A DNA stretch of 64,000 nt from an uncultured Clostridia bacterium. GTDB taxonomy: Bacteria > Bacillota > Clostridia > TANB77 > CAG-465. Below the pieces are notes generated by a model. That model saw nothing but the letters and a program-made list of their open reading frames with translations, searched no databases and had not been told where the DNA came from. The stretch lies in assembly GCA_944383015.1 (NCBI GenBank), contig CALWOC010000001.1, positions 62,001-126,000 on the forward strand. Reading direction: 5' to 3'. The position numbers and the translations under genes are program-made. Of the stretch, positions 41,015 through 51,971 are shown in pieces. Within the stretch, counting starts at the first letter, position 1; each line of letters begins with the position of its first letter.

Positions 41015-44000
41015 TTACCCCTTTTCTTTTATAGTATTTTCTAATTTACTAATCTCTAACTGTACACGGATAAGTATATCATTATTAAAATCATTTGTCA
41101 ATGTGATTTTTAAATTCATAGGTTCAAATTTAATCATCTTTTCTGTAGCTAAAATTCTAGTAATTCCAAGCTTTCTAGCTTTATTTCTTATTTCGACAAT
41201 TTTTATTAGATTTTCTGTTTCTTTTGGAATGTCTCCAAATCTATCAAGAAGCTCGTCTACAACTTCCATTGATTCTTCTTCATTTTTAATATCAGATATC
41301 TTCTGATACATATCAATTTTTTGAATAGGATCTTTTATATACATGTCACTAATATATGCTGATACGTTAATATCCATCTTAACTTCTTTATATACTTCTT
41401 CTTTAGCAACTGCATCTTTACCTTCTTTTTCTTCTCTAATTGCCTTTTCAAGTAATGCCAAATATAACTCATACCCTACTTTTGCCATATGACCATGTTG
41501 TTCTCTTCCAAGCAAGTTTCCTGCCCCTCTTATTTCAAGATCTCTTAGTGCTATTTTAAAACCGCTTCCAAATTCAGTAAAGTCTTTTATTGCCTTTAAT
41601 CTTTTTTGAGATACCTCAGATAAAGATTTGTTCGCCTGATAAGTTATATATGCATATGCAAGTCTATTAGATCTTCCAACTCTTCCTCTTATCTGATAAA
41701 GTTGTGCAAGTCCTAACGTATCTGAATCTTCAACAATTAAAGTGTTTGCATTTTGAACGTCTATACCAGATTCAAGTATTGTTGTACATACAATAATATC
41801 TATATCATGTGTAATAAATCTTAGCATTACATCTTCTACAATATCTGGTGGCATTTGTCCATGTGCAACTCCAATTCTTGCTTCTGGTACCAAATTTCTT
41901 AAATGTGCGACTATTTCGTCTAATTTATTTACTCTGTTATTTAAATATATAACTTGACCATCTCTAGAAAGTTCTTTTTCAATTGCCTCTTTAATTACAT
42001 TATCATTATACTCTAGTACATATGTATGCACAGGTAGTCTTTCCATTGGTGGCTCACTTAAAGTACTCATACCTCTAATTCCAATCATTGACATATGTAA
42101 TGTTCTTGGAATTGGAGTTGCTGTCATAGAAAGTACATCCACCGTTTCTTTTAAAACCTTTATTGCTTCTTTATCTTTTACCCCAAATCTGTGTTCCTCA
42201 TCAATTATAAGAAGTCCTAAATCTTTAAAAAATACATCTTTAGATAGTATTCTATGAGTTCCAACAATTATATCTATTTTTCCATCTACTAAATCTTTTA
42301 ATATGTCTGTTTGTTCTTTTTTTGTCTTAAATCTACTTAAAAATTCAACTCTAACACCAAAATCTTTCATTCTAGATTCAAAGGTTCTATACTGTTGAAG
42401 AGCTAAAACTGTAGTAGGAACAAGATATGCAACTTGCTTATTACTCATGACAGCTTTAAAAGCAGCACGAAGTGCAAGCTCTGTTTTACCATAACCAACA
42501 TCTCCACAAAGAAGTCTATCCATTGGCTTATCACTTTCCATATCTTCTTTTATTTCTTCTAATGCTGTTTTTTGATCTCTAGTAAGTTCATATTCAAATG
42601 AATCTTCAAATTCCTTTTGCCAAGGTGTATCCTTTTCAAAAGCAAAACCTTTCATTTTTTCTCTTTTTGCATATAATAGCATAAGTTCTTTTGCTATTTC
42701 TTTTACATGAGTCTTTACTTTACTCTTTGTCTTATCCCACTCTTTTCCACCTAAAGAATTAATTTTGGGTTTTGCATCATCATCACATACATATTTTCCA
42801 ACACAATCAAGTTGTGCAATTGGTACATATAGCATACCTTTATTTGCATACTCAATTTTTATATAGTCTTTTTGTACATCTTGTACTCTTATTGTCTCAA
42901 CTCCACGATAAATACCTATACCATGATTTTCATGTACAACAAAATCTCCTTCTTGAAGATCTGCATACGTATTTATCTTTTGACCAACACTTGTCTTTTT
43001 TATTCTCTTTGTAGTAGTAGATAGTCCACTTACGGGCTCTGCAATTACAAGTATTTCAAACTCATCTGAATAAAAGCCACCAGACACAATTCCTTTTGTT
43101 ATATATACTTTTCCATTTTCAAGTTCATCAAGAGCAAAAATATTATTTACTTCTTCAATTTTTATTTTATTATCTAGTAAATAATTTTTTACTTGTGTAT
43201 ATCTTGTATCAGTTGGAAATACTAAAAGAATAGCTTTATCTTTTGCTCTTTTTATATCTAAATTTAAAACTTCTAATGAGCTTTTATAAAAATTAGCTTC
43301 CTTAATGCTAAAATTATATACAATTCTATTTCTTTGAACCAGTTTATCTATATTTATTCTTTCAAGATATATACTCATCATATTTTCAATTCTTGTTTCT
43401 ACTTCTTCAAAAGATAAATATGTATTTACAAAAGGCATATAAATATATTCTCTTTGTGCTAACACCTTTATAGTCTCTGTATTTTCATAAGCAATACTAT
43501 TTGCCTTATCTTTACATTTAGTAGGTTCATCTATAATAATATTATACTCACTTAAATAATCTAACAAACTTTCTGGTCTTTTAACTAATATATTAAAATA
43601 TTTATCTATTAAATTATCTAAAGAACCATCTTTTATTTTTTCAATATCTTCTCTAATATTGCCTTTTAACTCTTCACTAATACTTCCTTCATCACAAAAC
43701 TTTTTTAATTCAGTTACTACAGCATCTACTTTTTCTTTAGTAACATAATTTTCTGATACTTGTGACATATCAATCTTTTTTACTGTATCAATACTTCTTT
43801 GTGTAATTGTATCAAACGTTCTAATACTATCTACTTCATCTCCAAAAAATTCTATTCTAAATGGAAAATCATTATTTATACAAAATACATCAATTATTCC
43901 ACCACGTACGGCAAATTGCCCTTTTCCCTCTACATTTTCTGTTCTTTCAAATCCAAATTTAGATAACTTTTCAACAATTTCATTTATTGAAATATTTTCT

Positions 44001-44437
44001 CCAACTTTAATACTAAATTCTTCTCCTTTATATCTTGCATTAGGAAACATTTTAACCAGTAATGAATCAATTGTTGTGACAACTATATTCCTATCTCCAC
44101 TAAGTATCTTTTCTATTGCATACATTCTCTGATTTGAAATATCTTTACTCTCAGCATCAATATCGTAATATTGAACTTGACGTGCAGGCAAGTATATTAT
44201 TTCAATTTCATTAGATAAAAATTTCAAGTCTTGAATAATTTTATTTGCTTGAAAAACATTATTGCATACAACAATTGAATTCCTATTCGTATTTTGCGTA
44301 ATACCATAAACCATCCAAGCCTTACTGCTATCAGTAAGGCCAGATATACTTAATCTATTTTTATCTTTTTTAGTAATTTCTCTAATTAATGACGTATAAT
44401 TACTACTATTTGCTAATGTTTTTATTAGTGGATTCAT
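41015..44437 (-). CDS. mfd: Transcription-repair coupling factor Mfd
   Basis: A 1140-residue SF2 translocase that removes stalled RNA polymerase and recruits UvrA. UvrB-homology N-terminus (residues 1-330), RNA-polymerase-interacting domain GDFVVHENHGIGIYRG near residue 490, helicase motifs GDVGYGKTELALRAA near residue 640, DEEHRFG near residue 745, and GRVGRSNR near residue 910, then the C-terminal TRCF domain. The start codon overlaps the ligA stop (TAATG), so ligA and mfd are coupled. Confidence 0.95.
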   Translation of the reverse strand: MNPLIKTLANSSNYTSLIREITKKDKNRLSISGLTDSSKAWMVYGITQNTNRNSIVVCNNVFQANKIIQDLKFLSNEIEIIYLPARQVQYYDIDAESKDISNQRMYAIEKILSGDRNIVVTTIDSLLVKMFPNARYKGEEFSIKVGENISINEIVEKLSKFGFERTENVEGKGQFAVRGGIIDVFCINNDFPFRIEFFGDEVDSIRTFDTITQRSIDTVKKIDMSQVSENYVTKEKVDAVVTELKKFCDEGSISEELKGNIREDIEKIKDGSLDNLIDKYFNILVKRPESLLDYLSEYNIIIDEPTKCKDKANSIAYENTETIKVLAQREYIYMPFVNTYLSFEEVETRIENMMSIYLERINIDKLVQRNRIVYNFSIKEANFYKSSLEVLNLDIKRAKDKAILLVFPTDTRYTQVKNYLLDNKIKIEEVNNIFALDELENGKVYITKGIVSGGFYSDEFEILVIAEPVSGLSTTTKRIKKTSVGQKINTYADLQEGDFVVHENHGIGIYRGVETIRVQDVQKDYIKIEYANKGMLYVPIAQLDCVGKYVCDDDAKPKINSLGGKEWDKTKSKVKTHVKEIAKELMLLYAKREKMKGFAFEKDTPWQKEFEDSFEYELTRDQKTALEEIKEDMESDKPMDRLLCGDVGYGKTELALRAAFKAVMSNKQVAYLVPTTVLALQQYRTFESRMKDFGVRVEFLSRFKTKKEQTDILKDLVDGKIDIIVGTHRILSKDVFFKDLGLLIIDEEHRFGVKDKEAIKVLKETVDVLSMTATPIPRTLHMSMIGIRGMSTLSEPPMERLPVHTYVLEYNDNVIKEAIEKELSRDGQVIYLNNRVNKLDEIVAHLRNLVPEARIGVAHGQMPPDIVEDVMLRFITHDIDIIVCTTILESGIDVQNANTLIVEDSDTLGLAQLYQIRGRVGRSNRLAYAYITYQANKSLSEVSQKRLKAIKDFTEFGSGFKIALRDLEIRGAGNLLGREQHGHMAKVGYELYLALLEKAIREEKEGKDAVAKEEVYKEVKMDINVSAYISDMYIKDPIQKIDMYQKISDIKNEEESMEVVDELLDRFGDIPKETENLIKIVEIRNKARKLGITRILATEKMIKFEPMNLKITLTNDFNNDILIRVQLEISKLENTIKEKG

Positions 44438-46467
44438 TATTCATTCCCTTCTTTAATTATATTTATAAAATCCTCTATAGATAAAACTTTAATTCCAAGC
44501 TCTTGTGCTTTAGCAAGCTTAGAACCAGCAGCATCTCCTGCAATTAAATAGCTTGTTTTTTTAGACACAGATGAAGAAGATTTTCCAGAATTATCCTCTA
44601 TCATAGCTACAATATCATTTCTTGTATAATTATCAAAAGAACCAGTTATGCAAATAGTCTTTCCTAAAAGAATTTCAGAAGATCTATTTTTAATAGTTCC
44701 TTGTAAATTAACTCCTGCTTTTTGTAATTTATCAATAATAATATCAGTTTGCTCTTTTTTAAAAAATTCATATACAGATTCTGCCATAATATTTCCAAAA
44801 TCTTCTAAAGCATTTAGCTCTTCAACAGAAGCCTCTTTAATTTTATATATATCTTCAAAGTTTTCAGATAAGATTTTTGCAGCTCTTTTTCCTATATGTC
44901 TTATTCCAAGACCAAAGAGTAATTTATCTAAAGAATTAGATTTACTCTTTTCTATTGCATTTACTAAATTTTGTGACGATTTTTCTTTAAAGCCCTCAAG
45001 AGACATAAAGTTTTCAAACTTTAAAGAATAAATATCTCCTACATCACTTAGCAAATTTCTATCTATCAAAGCATCTACTATTGCTTCCCCCATTCCAGAT
45101 ATATCCATACAATCTCTTGATACAAAATGAGTTATACTTCTATAAATTTGTGCTGGGCACTCACTATTAGTACATCTAAGTGCTACTTCATCATCTTCTT
45201 TTTCTAGCTCTTCGCCACATACAGGACATAACTTTGGTATATCAAATTCTTTTTGTGTTCCGTCCCTTTTTTCTTTAAGCACTCTATCTACTTCTGGTAT
45301 AACATCTCCCGCTTTTTGTATTACAACACTGTCTCCAATACGAATATCCTTTTGTCTCATAAAATCAAAATTATGTAGAGTTGTTTTTGAAATAATACTG
45401 CCTGCAACTCTTACAGGCTCTAATATAACTACTGGAGTTACTTGACCAGTTCTTCCAACTTGTAATACAATATCTAAAACTTTAGTCTCTTTTTGCTCTG
45501 GAGGGTATTTATACGCAACTGCCCATTTAGGAACTTTTACTGTTTGCCCCATTTCCTGACGAATAAGAAGATTATCTACTTTAACAACAGCACCATCAAT
45601 ATCATATTCAAGTTCATCTCTCATCTTTCCAATTTTTTTTATTGCTTCAATTACCTCTTCTTTTGTTGTGCAAAGATATCTTAATGCTATTGTTTTTATT
45701 CCAGCTTTTTGTAAATAATCTAAGCTCTCATAGTGACTTGAAAAAGTTTTTCCTCTTTGCACATTAAATACAAATATGCTTAAATTTCTTTTCTTTACAA
45801 GTTCGCTATCAAGTTGCCTTAATGTTCCTGCTGCAGCATTTCTAGGATTAGACAATTGCTGTTTATTGTTTTTTATAAGCTCCTCATTTATTTTTTCAAA
45901 TTCTTTTCTTGGAAGATATACCTCTCCTCTTACTTCTATAGTATCTGACGTAGCAAGTTTCTGAGGTACATCCTTTATCATCTTTATGTTTGGTGTTACA
46001 TCTTCTCCTACAAAGCCGTCTCCTCTTGTAGAACCTCTTACAAGTACCCCATCTTTATATTCTAAAGATACTGATAATCCATCAATTTTAGTTTCAACAC
46101 AAAATTTAGTTTGATCTTTATATTCTCCCTTAACTTTATCTACAAATTCCTCAACTTCTTCTAAAGAAAACACATCTTGTAAACTCTGCATTTGAACATC
46201 ATGTACAACTTGTGTAAATATGTTTTTTGTTTTTCCACCAATTTTTTGAGTTGGAGAACTATTTACAATAAACTCTGGATTTTCTTTTTCTAATTTTTTT
46301 AATCTTTGTGTAAGTTTATCATACTCATAATCTGATATTTCTGGTTCATCTTGTTCATAGTATAATTTATTGTGATACTCTATTTCTTTTCTAAGTTTTT
46401 CAATTTCTTTTTTTATATTATTTTTATTATTATCTATTTCAAATAAATTAATTTGTTCTTCTTTCAT
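44437..46467 (-). CDS. ligA: NAD-dependent DNA ligase LigA
   Basis: A 676-residue replicative ligase. Adenylation domain with the Lys of CVETKIDGLSVS near residue 122, OB fold, zinc finger CPVC...CTNSECPAQIYR near residue 410, helix-hairpin-helix region and a C-terminal BRCT domain (KTICITGSFDNYTRNDI, residues 595-676). Ribosome binding site GAGGTG. First gene of the ligA-mfd-parvulin-SpoU chain. Confidence 0.96.
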   Translation of the reverse strand: MKEEQINLFEIDNNKNNIKKEIEKLRKEIEYHNKLYYEQDEPEISDYEYDKLTQRLKKLEKENPEFIVNSSPTQKIGGKTKNIFTQVVHDVQMQSLQDVFSLEEVEEFVDKVKGEYKDQTKFCVETKIDGLSVSLEYKDGVLVRGSTRGDGFVGEDVTPNIKMIKDVPQKLATSDTIEVRGEVYLPRKEFEKINEELIKNNKQQLSNPRNAAAGTLRQLDSELVKKRNLSIFVFNVQRGKTFSSHYESLDYLQKAGIKTIALRYLCTTKEEVIEAIKKIGKMRDELEYDIDGAVVKVDNLLIRQEMGQTVKVPKWAVAYKYPPEQKETKVLDIVLQVGRTGQVTPVVILEPVRVAGSIISKTTLHNFDFMRQKDIRIGDSVVIQKAGDVIPEVDRVLKEKRDGTQKEFDIPKLCPVCGEELEKEDDEVALRCTNSECPAQIYRSITHFVSRDCMDISGMGEAIVDALIDRNLLSDVGDIYSLKFENFMSLEGFKEKSSQNLVNAIEKSKSNSLDKLLFGLGIRHIGKRAAKILSENFEDIYKIKEASVEELNALEDFGNIMAESVYEFFKKEQTDIIIDKLQKAGVNLQGTIKNRSSEILLGKTICITGSFDNYTRNDIVAMIEDNSGKSSSSVSKKTSYLIAGDAAGSKLAKAQELGIKVLSIEDFINIIKEGNE

Positions 46468-46496
46468 TGTAACACCTCATCAAAACAGCACGAAAA

Positions 46497-46519
46497 CATA
46501 GAATAATAATTATTCTATG
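46497..46519. promoter_or_regulatory. Perfect 23-base palindrome ahead of ligA
   Basis: CATAGAATAAT (46497-46507) and ATTATTCTATG (46509-46519) are exact inverted repeats around one base. On the minus strand TTTTCG follows. It stands about 30 bases before the ligA start, so an operator or a leader attenuator is possible. Confidence 0.5.
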
Positions 46520-46582
46520 TTAAACTATATTTATATTTTACTATATTTTTACTCTAAATTCAATAAATTATACATTATATAA

Positions 46583-46613
46583 AAAATCTGGTAAATTATA
46601 TTTACCAGATTTT
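46583..46613 (-). terminator. Terminator of pgsA
   Basis: A perfect 13-base stem (46583-46595 with 46601-46613), loop of five, T run on the minus strand. It lies 5 bases after the pgsA stop. Confidence 0.85.
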
Positions 46614-46617
46614 ATAA

Positions 46618-47262
46618 TTAATTTTCAACATCAATATCTTCTTTAAATCTAACAAAATAATCAACAAAAGACCATATTGTTGCAATAAGTGTTGCCAAAA
46701 CTGCTATTGACATTGCTACATTTATTACTAACTCTATTGTATCCATTGTTAGTGAGTTCTCTATAAAAGCAAACATTGAAACTGTTGGTGAAACAGTATA
46801 ACTAACTAATGCTAAAGTTATTGCTAGCATTTGAAATAGAGTCTTTACTTTACCACTTAGCCCTGCTGCTAAATCTTTAGAATTATCAGAGCCAAACATT
46901 CTTAACGCATTAACAAAGAAATCTCTAAATACAACTATTGCTGTTACATATGCTGGTACAACACCAAGACCTGTTAACATTATAAATCCAGCAGAAACAA
47001 GTAATTTATCTGCAAGAGGATCCATAATTTTTCCAAACTTAGTTACAATTCCTTGGCTTCTAGATATTCTTCCATCAAGGCAATCAGTTAAAGCTGCAAT
47101 AACAAAAATTGCTAATGCAACCCAACCCATAATAGTTGTTCCATTGTCTATTTCTAAAGATTCAAAGAAGCTCTCAGGTATACTTAAACATATAATAAAT
47201 AAAGGTACTAGTATTATTCTTAACATAGTTAACTTGTTAGGTAAGTTCATTTTATTTAGCAT
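46618..47262 (-). CDS. pgsA: CDP-diacylglycerol-glycerol-3-phosphate phosphatidyltransferase
   Basis: A 214-residue membrane enzyme that makes phosphatidylglycerol-phosphate. NLPNKLTMLRIILVPLFII opens the protein; the CDP-alcohol motif is present as DCLDGRISRSQGIVTKFGK and then DPLADKLL (the usual Ala-Arg is Ser-Arg here). Five or six membrane segments. Starts with ATG after AGGAGG; monocistronic. Confidence 0.92.
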   Translation of the reverse strand: MLNKMNLPNKLTMLRIILVPLFIICLSIPESFFESLEIDNGTTIMGWVALAIFVIAALTDCLDGRISRSQGIVTKFGKIMDPLADKLLVSAGFIMLTGLGVVPAYVTAIVVFRDFFVNALRMFGSDNSKDLAAGLSGKVKTLFQMLAITLALVSYTVSPTVSMFAFIENSLTMDTIELVINVAMSIAVLATLIATIWSFVDYFVRFKEDIDVEN

Positions 47263-47327
47263 ATCTATACCTCCTCTTTCACTTGTAAATTATAGCAAAC
47301 TAAAATTACATAGTCAATATTTTGTAG

Positions 47328-48182
47328 CTATTTCACATTATTTTCACTAATTTGAACAATAGTTGCCATTGTAGCATAATCTTTTTTTCCACTTTGTACA
47401 GCTGCTCTATATGAATAAAAATCATCTGTATTACATCTTGTACAAATATCTGCAACGTAAATATTCTTATCTAAAACATTTGCTTTTTTTAGTTCAGTTT
47501 TTAAAATTTCAATTAAATCAATATGAAAAGTCTCTTTATCTTCTTCATAAGATAGATATCTATCAGTATATTCAAACACACTAGTAAACTTCTCCTTAAA
47601 AGCTTCTTCTTTACTTGTAAAACAACATTTTCTAATTGATGGACCGATACATACAACCAAATCTTTTGGATCACTTAAGAATTCTTTTTTCATTATATTT
47701 ATTGCATTAATGTAAATTCTATTTATTACACCTTTCCAACCCGCATGAACATTAGCAACAATATTTTTTTTAGTATCATATATAATAATTGGATTACAAT
47801 CTGCAGTTGTAATTAAAGTTGCAATATCTTTATCTTTTACAACATAACCATCTACTTTTTGAGCATTCAATTTTTCAAATAAAAATTCATCTTTGTTTTT
47901 ATTATCTATTATAATTACATTATCTGTATGATCTTGTTTTCCTTTACAGACATAATTTATTCCTAACTCCTCTTTTACTATTTCTAAATTTTTTAAAACA
48001 TTTTTTATATCATCATTACCAAGAGTTCTAAAATTTAAGCTCTCATAATCACCCTTACTTACTCCTCCTCTTTTTAATGTTATACAATGTTTTACATTAT
48101 ACTTATTTAATATTTTAAACTGTAAATACTCTAGCTCTCCAGATTTTACATGTTCTATTATTTGACTACTATACTTATTCAT
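47328..48182 (-). CDS. pgeF: YfiH/LACC1-family purine nucleoside phosphorylase-like protein
   Basis: A 284-residue protein of the YfiH family (once called polyphenol oxidase). Zinc-ligand motifs are present: ATLITTADCNPIIIYDT near residue 122, NVHAGWKGVINR with His, and CIGPSIRKCCF near residue 185. Recent family members act on purine nucleosides; older work tied them to peptidoglycan editing. The start overlaps the addA stop by 8 bases. Confidence 0.85.
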   Translation of the reverse strand: MNKYSSQIIEHVKSGELEYLQFKILNKYNVKHCITLKRGGVSKGDYESLNFRTLGNDDIKNVLKNLEIVKEELGINYVCKGKQDHTDNVIIIDNKNKDEFLFEKLNAQKVDGYVVKDKDIATLITTADCNPIIIYDTKKNIVANVHAGWKGVINRIYINAINIMKKEFLSDPKDLVVCIGPSIRKCCFTSKEEAFKEKFTSVFEYTDRYLSYEEDKETFHIDLIEILKTELKKANVLDKNIYVADICTRCNTDDFYSYRAAVQSGKKDYATMATIVQISENNVK

Positions 48183-51100
48183 TTAACTCCTCCTTAATTT
48201 CAATTTCCTTATTTAGATTAAATGAGTATATATACACTTTATCTACACTATAATCTGTTAAAGTATTAATTGCCTCTTTATATATTTCTAGTTGAATTCT
48301 ATATCTATTTATAAACTCATCTGCATTGTATAACTTATCTGTCTTAAAATCAACAAGCACCACTTTATTTTCACTTGTAACATAAAATAAATCTATCACT
48401 CCTTGAATAAGACTATTTGAATATTTCTTACTGTTAAGTATAAATTCATATTCTCTGTATATTTTTTTTGCTTTTTTTAAGTCATTTCCAATTTTAGAAT
48501 TTAAGAAATTATATATTTTACTTATACTTATATACTTACTATCTTTAGTACTAATTACTTTTTCTAGCTCTAATTTACTTATATAATTTTTTATTTCTTT
48601 TTTTGTATTTAACATGCCAAAATCTAAATTTTGTAAAATAAAGTGAATTAAAATTCCTTTTCTTACTGCTGTATACACTTCTTTTTCTTCATTTAAGCAA
48701 GAAGGTATTTCAAACTGTTTTTCTACATTTATATCCTGATTTTCATCTTTTATAATACTTTTTATTACAATATTTTCTTCTTCACTTTTTGCTTTTTTTA
48801 AGTTACTAACACTAACTCTTGATGGACAATGAGCATCTTCATAAAATTTATATTCCGACTCTAAATTATCTCTTATTTTTTCAATTATACTATTGTTTAA
48901 TAACTCCTTATTAAATAATGATTTTAAAATCTCATTAAGAGATTCTCTCTTTTTATCTTCTTCTTTAGTCATAAGTAGATTTTTTAGTTCTTCATCTGTT
49001 GTACTTGATTTTACTTCAATTTTATTTATCTCTAAATCTTTTTTATCTGCTTCAAACTCATTATAATATTTTATAACTGGTAATATATTTTTATAATAAC
49101 TTGTATTTGAGGCTATTAGAGTCTCATTAAATTTACCATTCTTTAATTTTATTGTCTGCATACTATATTCTTTTTCAAAATCTTTAGTAGTAGCAAACAT
49201 ATATATTTTTTCTTTTGCTCTTGTAAGTGCAACATATAAAAGCCTTAATTCTTCAGATTTTGTCTCTTTTTCAATTACTGATCTAATTGCCTGTTTTATA
49301 ACAGAAGGATAAGTAATACCCAAGTCTTGATTTACAACATCTATACCTATTCCATATTTGTGATGAAATACAACTCTTTGCTTTCTTGAATCTGAAAAAT
49401 TATAGCCTTTTGCCATATCTGCAAGTATCACTATTGGAAACTCTAATCCTTTTGACTTATGTATTGTCATTATCCTTAATACATTTTCATTTTCTCCAAT
49501 TATTTTTGCACTACTTGTTGATGTATCTTGTTTATCTTTTAGCCTATCTATATATTTAATATATGCATTTAAAGTATTTCCAACATTTGAATAAAAACTT
49601 GATGCAAGTTCAATTAGATAATCTAAATTTGCTTTTTTAGATTCAGCATCATCTTCAAGAGCAAATTGATAATATATATCTGTATCTTTATATAGTCTAA
49701 TCAAAAGTTCTGATATACTATATACTTTAGAATAATTTGTATAATCCTTTATAATATTTAAAAAAGATTTAATTTTATCTACAAGCTTAGGTTCTTTTTT
49801 TATATACTCTTCATCATTTAACATATTATTTAACGTATCATATACATATGAATTACTATCATATAGTCTAATTTTAGTAATCTCATCTAAACTAAACCCT
49901 CCAATAATACTAAACATTATACTTATCATATAAATATCTTGATAAGGATTATCTATTATTTTAAGAAAAGATAATACTAGTTTTACTTCATCACCCTCAA
50001 AGATACTACTAGAAGTATCACAAAAAACTGGTATATTATTTCTTTTTAACTCTTCTTCTAAAATATTTGCTTTATTCTTCACTCCACGAAGTAAAATAAC
50101 TATATCTCTATATTTTACATTTCTTAGCGTTCCGTCTTTATCTGAGACTTTATCTTTATTTAGTATCTCCTTTATTTTATATGCAATACATTTAGCTTCG
50201 ATTTGAGTAGAACTTAAATCTTCATCTATCTGTTCTTCGTCATTTTCATCTTCAAATATATTAGATTCTTGATCTTTTAAATCAATTATATTTATTTGAG
50301 TTTTATATGTAACATCTTCACTATTTTGATATGAAGTATTTCCACATTTTAAGCTTTCATCTTCTGAATAATCACATTGTCCATTTTTCATACTCATTAT
50401 TTTTTCAAAGATATAATTTATTGAATCGATTACTTCATGTCTACTTCTAAAGTTTTTAGAAAGAATTATTTTACATTTATTTTCGTTTTCGCTTTCAAGT
50501 GGATAAGCAATATATTTTTCGTTAAATATATCTGGTCTTGCTTGTCTAAAAGCATAAATACTCTGCTTTATATCACCAACCATAAATCTATTATCTTCTT
50601 TTGAAATAGCATCAAGTATTCTCTCTTGTACATAACTTGTATCTTGATATTCATCTGTATATACTTCCTTAAATCTATCTTTTAAATTAACTGCAATATC
50701 TGTAATATTATCTTCTTCATCTACAAGTAATTCTAAAGCATAATGCATTATATCATTAAACTCAGCTACACCTAAATTCTTCTTTTCTTCTTTGAACTTT
50801 TTATCATATTTCTCTAAAAATTCATATAAATATTTTATATAATTATACGCAATTCTATTATCCTCTAAGATATCTTTACTTGTAGCATATATTTTCTTTT
50901 TTACTTTATCTATAACATCCTTTACTTCTTTTTTTCTAAACTCAGCTATTTCATTTTTTAAATCTTCATCACTTACTTTACCTATAACAAATTTTGAAAA
51001 ACTTATATTTGATATATTCTCATATAGTTTATCCCAAGAATTATTTTGAATATAAATACTATTTTTTAAAGCCTGTACATCACTATCTAATATCAAATAA

Positions 51101-51855
51101 CACTTATTAAATTCTTCTAGCCCTTCAATTTTATTTATATAGTCATCATATTTTTCTATACACAATTCTATTTCAGATACAATATCTTCATAAATATCTC
51201 TTCCAAAATCTGTTTCATACAAATCTACATTGTCTTCTATATTATACTTATTAATCTGTTCTTTAAGCCATTTAAATGGATAAGGAAATGCTTGTATATA
51301 ATTATATATTTTTAAAATACTACTAAGTAGTTCCTCATCTTTACCATTAAATAATTCTAATATATTATACAGTCCAAATATATTCTTTTCGTCTATATAT
51401 GACTCATACTCTTCTTCTAATAAGTCTTCAAGAACTCTTGTTTTTATTAATACACTTTGTGACTCCTCACATATTCTAATATTTGGATCAATATCTAATA
51501 TATTAAAATTCTCTCTAACAAGCTTAAAGCAAAAAGCATCAATTGTAGTTATATTTGCCCTATTTATATATATAAGTTGATTTTTTAAATGGTTTATTTT
51601 CTTTGGATCTTTTTCATTTTCTAATGCCTTGTATATTGCATTAAGTATTTTTTCTTTTAACTCTTGTGCCGCAGCATTAGTAAATGTAACAACTAATATT
51701 TTATCTACATCTAAATACTCATTTAATACTTTTTCAATTATTCTTTCAACAAGTACTGCTGTTTTTCCACTACCTGCTGAAGCACTAACAAGTATATTAG
51801 AATTTCTTTTTTCAATTGCTTTTAACTGGTCTTTTGTCCAACTATTTACTCCCAT
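48175..51855 (-). CDS. addA: AddA helicase-nuclease
   Basis: A 1226-residue UvrD-type helicase with a C-terminal nuclease domain, the A subunit of AddAB for double-strand-break repair. VSASAGSGKTAVLVERII near residue 25 (Walker A), FTNAAAQEL, EYQDTSYVQ near residue 420, and the nuclease motif VIDLFYVTSENKVVLVDFKT near residue 1165. In most Bacillota addB lies directly upstream; here upstream is a short spacer and tsaE on the other strand, so AddB is not adjacent. AAAGGAG before the ATG. Confidence 0.92.
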   Translation of the reverse strand: MGVNSWTKDQLKAIEKRNSNILVSASAGSGKTAVLVERIIEKVLNEYLDVDKILVVTFTNAAAQELKEKILNAIYKALENEKDPKKINHLKNQLIYINRANITTIDAFCFKLVRENFNILDIDPNIRICEESQSVLIKTRVLEDLLEEEYESYIDEKNIFGLYNILELFNGKDEELLSSILKIYNYIQAFPYPFKWLKEQINKYNIEDNVDLYETDFGRDIYEDIVSEIELCIEKYDDYINKIEGLEEFNKCYLILDSDVQALKNSIYIQNNSWDKLYENISNISFSKFVIGKVSDEDLKNEIAEFRKKEVKDVIDKVKKKIYATSKDILEDNRIAYNYIKYLYEFLEKYDKKFKEEKKNLGVAEFNDIMHYALELLVDEEDNITDIAVNLKDRFKEVYTDEYQDTSYVQERILDAISKEDNRFMVGDIKQSIYAFRQARPDIFNEKYIAYPLESENENKCKIILSKNFRSRHEVIDSINYIFEKIMSMKNGQCDYSEDESLKCGNTSYQNSEDVTYKTQINIIDLKDQESNIFEDENDEEQIDEDLSSTQIEAKCIAYKIKEILNKDKVSDKDGTLRNVKYRDIVILLRGVKNKANILEEELKRNNIPVFCDTSSSIFEGDEVKLVLSFLKIIDNPYQDIYMISIMFSIIGGFSLDEITKIRLYDSNSYVYDTLNNMLNDEEYIKKEPKLVDKIKSFLNIIKDYTNYSKVYSISELLIRLYKDTDIYYQFALEDDAESKKANLDYLIELASSFYSNVGNTLNAYIKYIDRLKDKQDTSTSSAKIIGENENVLRIMTIHKSKGLEFPIVILADMAKGYNFSDSRKQRVVFHHKYGIGIDVVNQDLGITYPSVIKQAIRSVIEKETKSEELRLLYVALTRAKEKIYMFATTKDFEKEYSMQTIKLKNGKFNETLIASNTSYYKNILPVIKYYNEFEADKKDLEINKIEVKSSTTDEELKNLLMTKEEDKKRESLNEILKSLFNKELLNNSIIEKIRDNLESEYKFYEDAHCPSRVSVSNLKKAKSEEENIVIKSIIKDENQDINVEKQFEIPSCLNEEKEVYTAVRKGILIHFILQNLDFGMLNTKKEIKNYISKLELEKVISTKDSKYISISKIYNFLNSKIGNDLKKAKKIYREYEFILNSKKYSNSLIQGVIDLFYVTSENKVVLVDFKTDKLYNADEFINRYRIQLEIYKEAINTLTDYSVDKVYIYSFNLNKEIEIKEELNE

Positions 51856-51942
51856 ATGACCTCTCCTTTTTTATATATTTTATATTCTATCTTCTAATTT
51901 TGCAAGAACTATTTTTTATACATTTTACTTTATACTATTCAT

Positions 51943-51971
51943 TTGCTATTTTACTACATTTTTGGTATAAT
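51943..51971 (+). promoter_or_regulatory. Promoter of tsaE-tsaB-rimI
   Basis: TTGCTA (51943-51948), 17 bases, TATAAT (51966-51971) on the plus strand. Transcription should begin near 51978, leaving a leader of only about ten bases before GTG 51988. Confidence 0.65.

Noticed and set aside
44648-45031. 127-codon plus-strand frame opposite ligA
   Set aside because: Lies on the complement of the helix-hairpin-helix region of ligA and has no support of its own.
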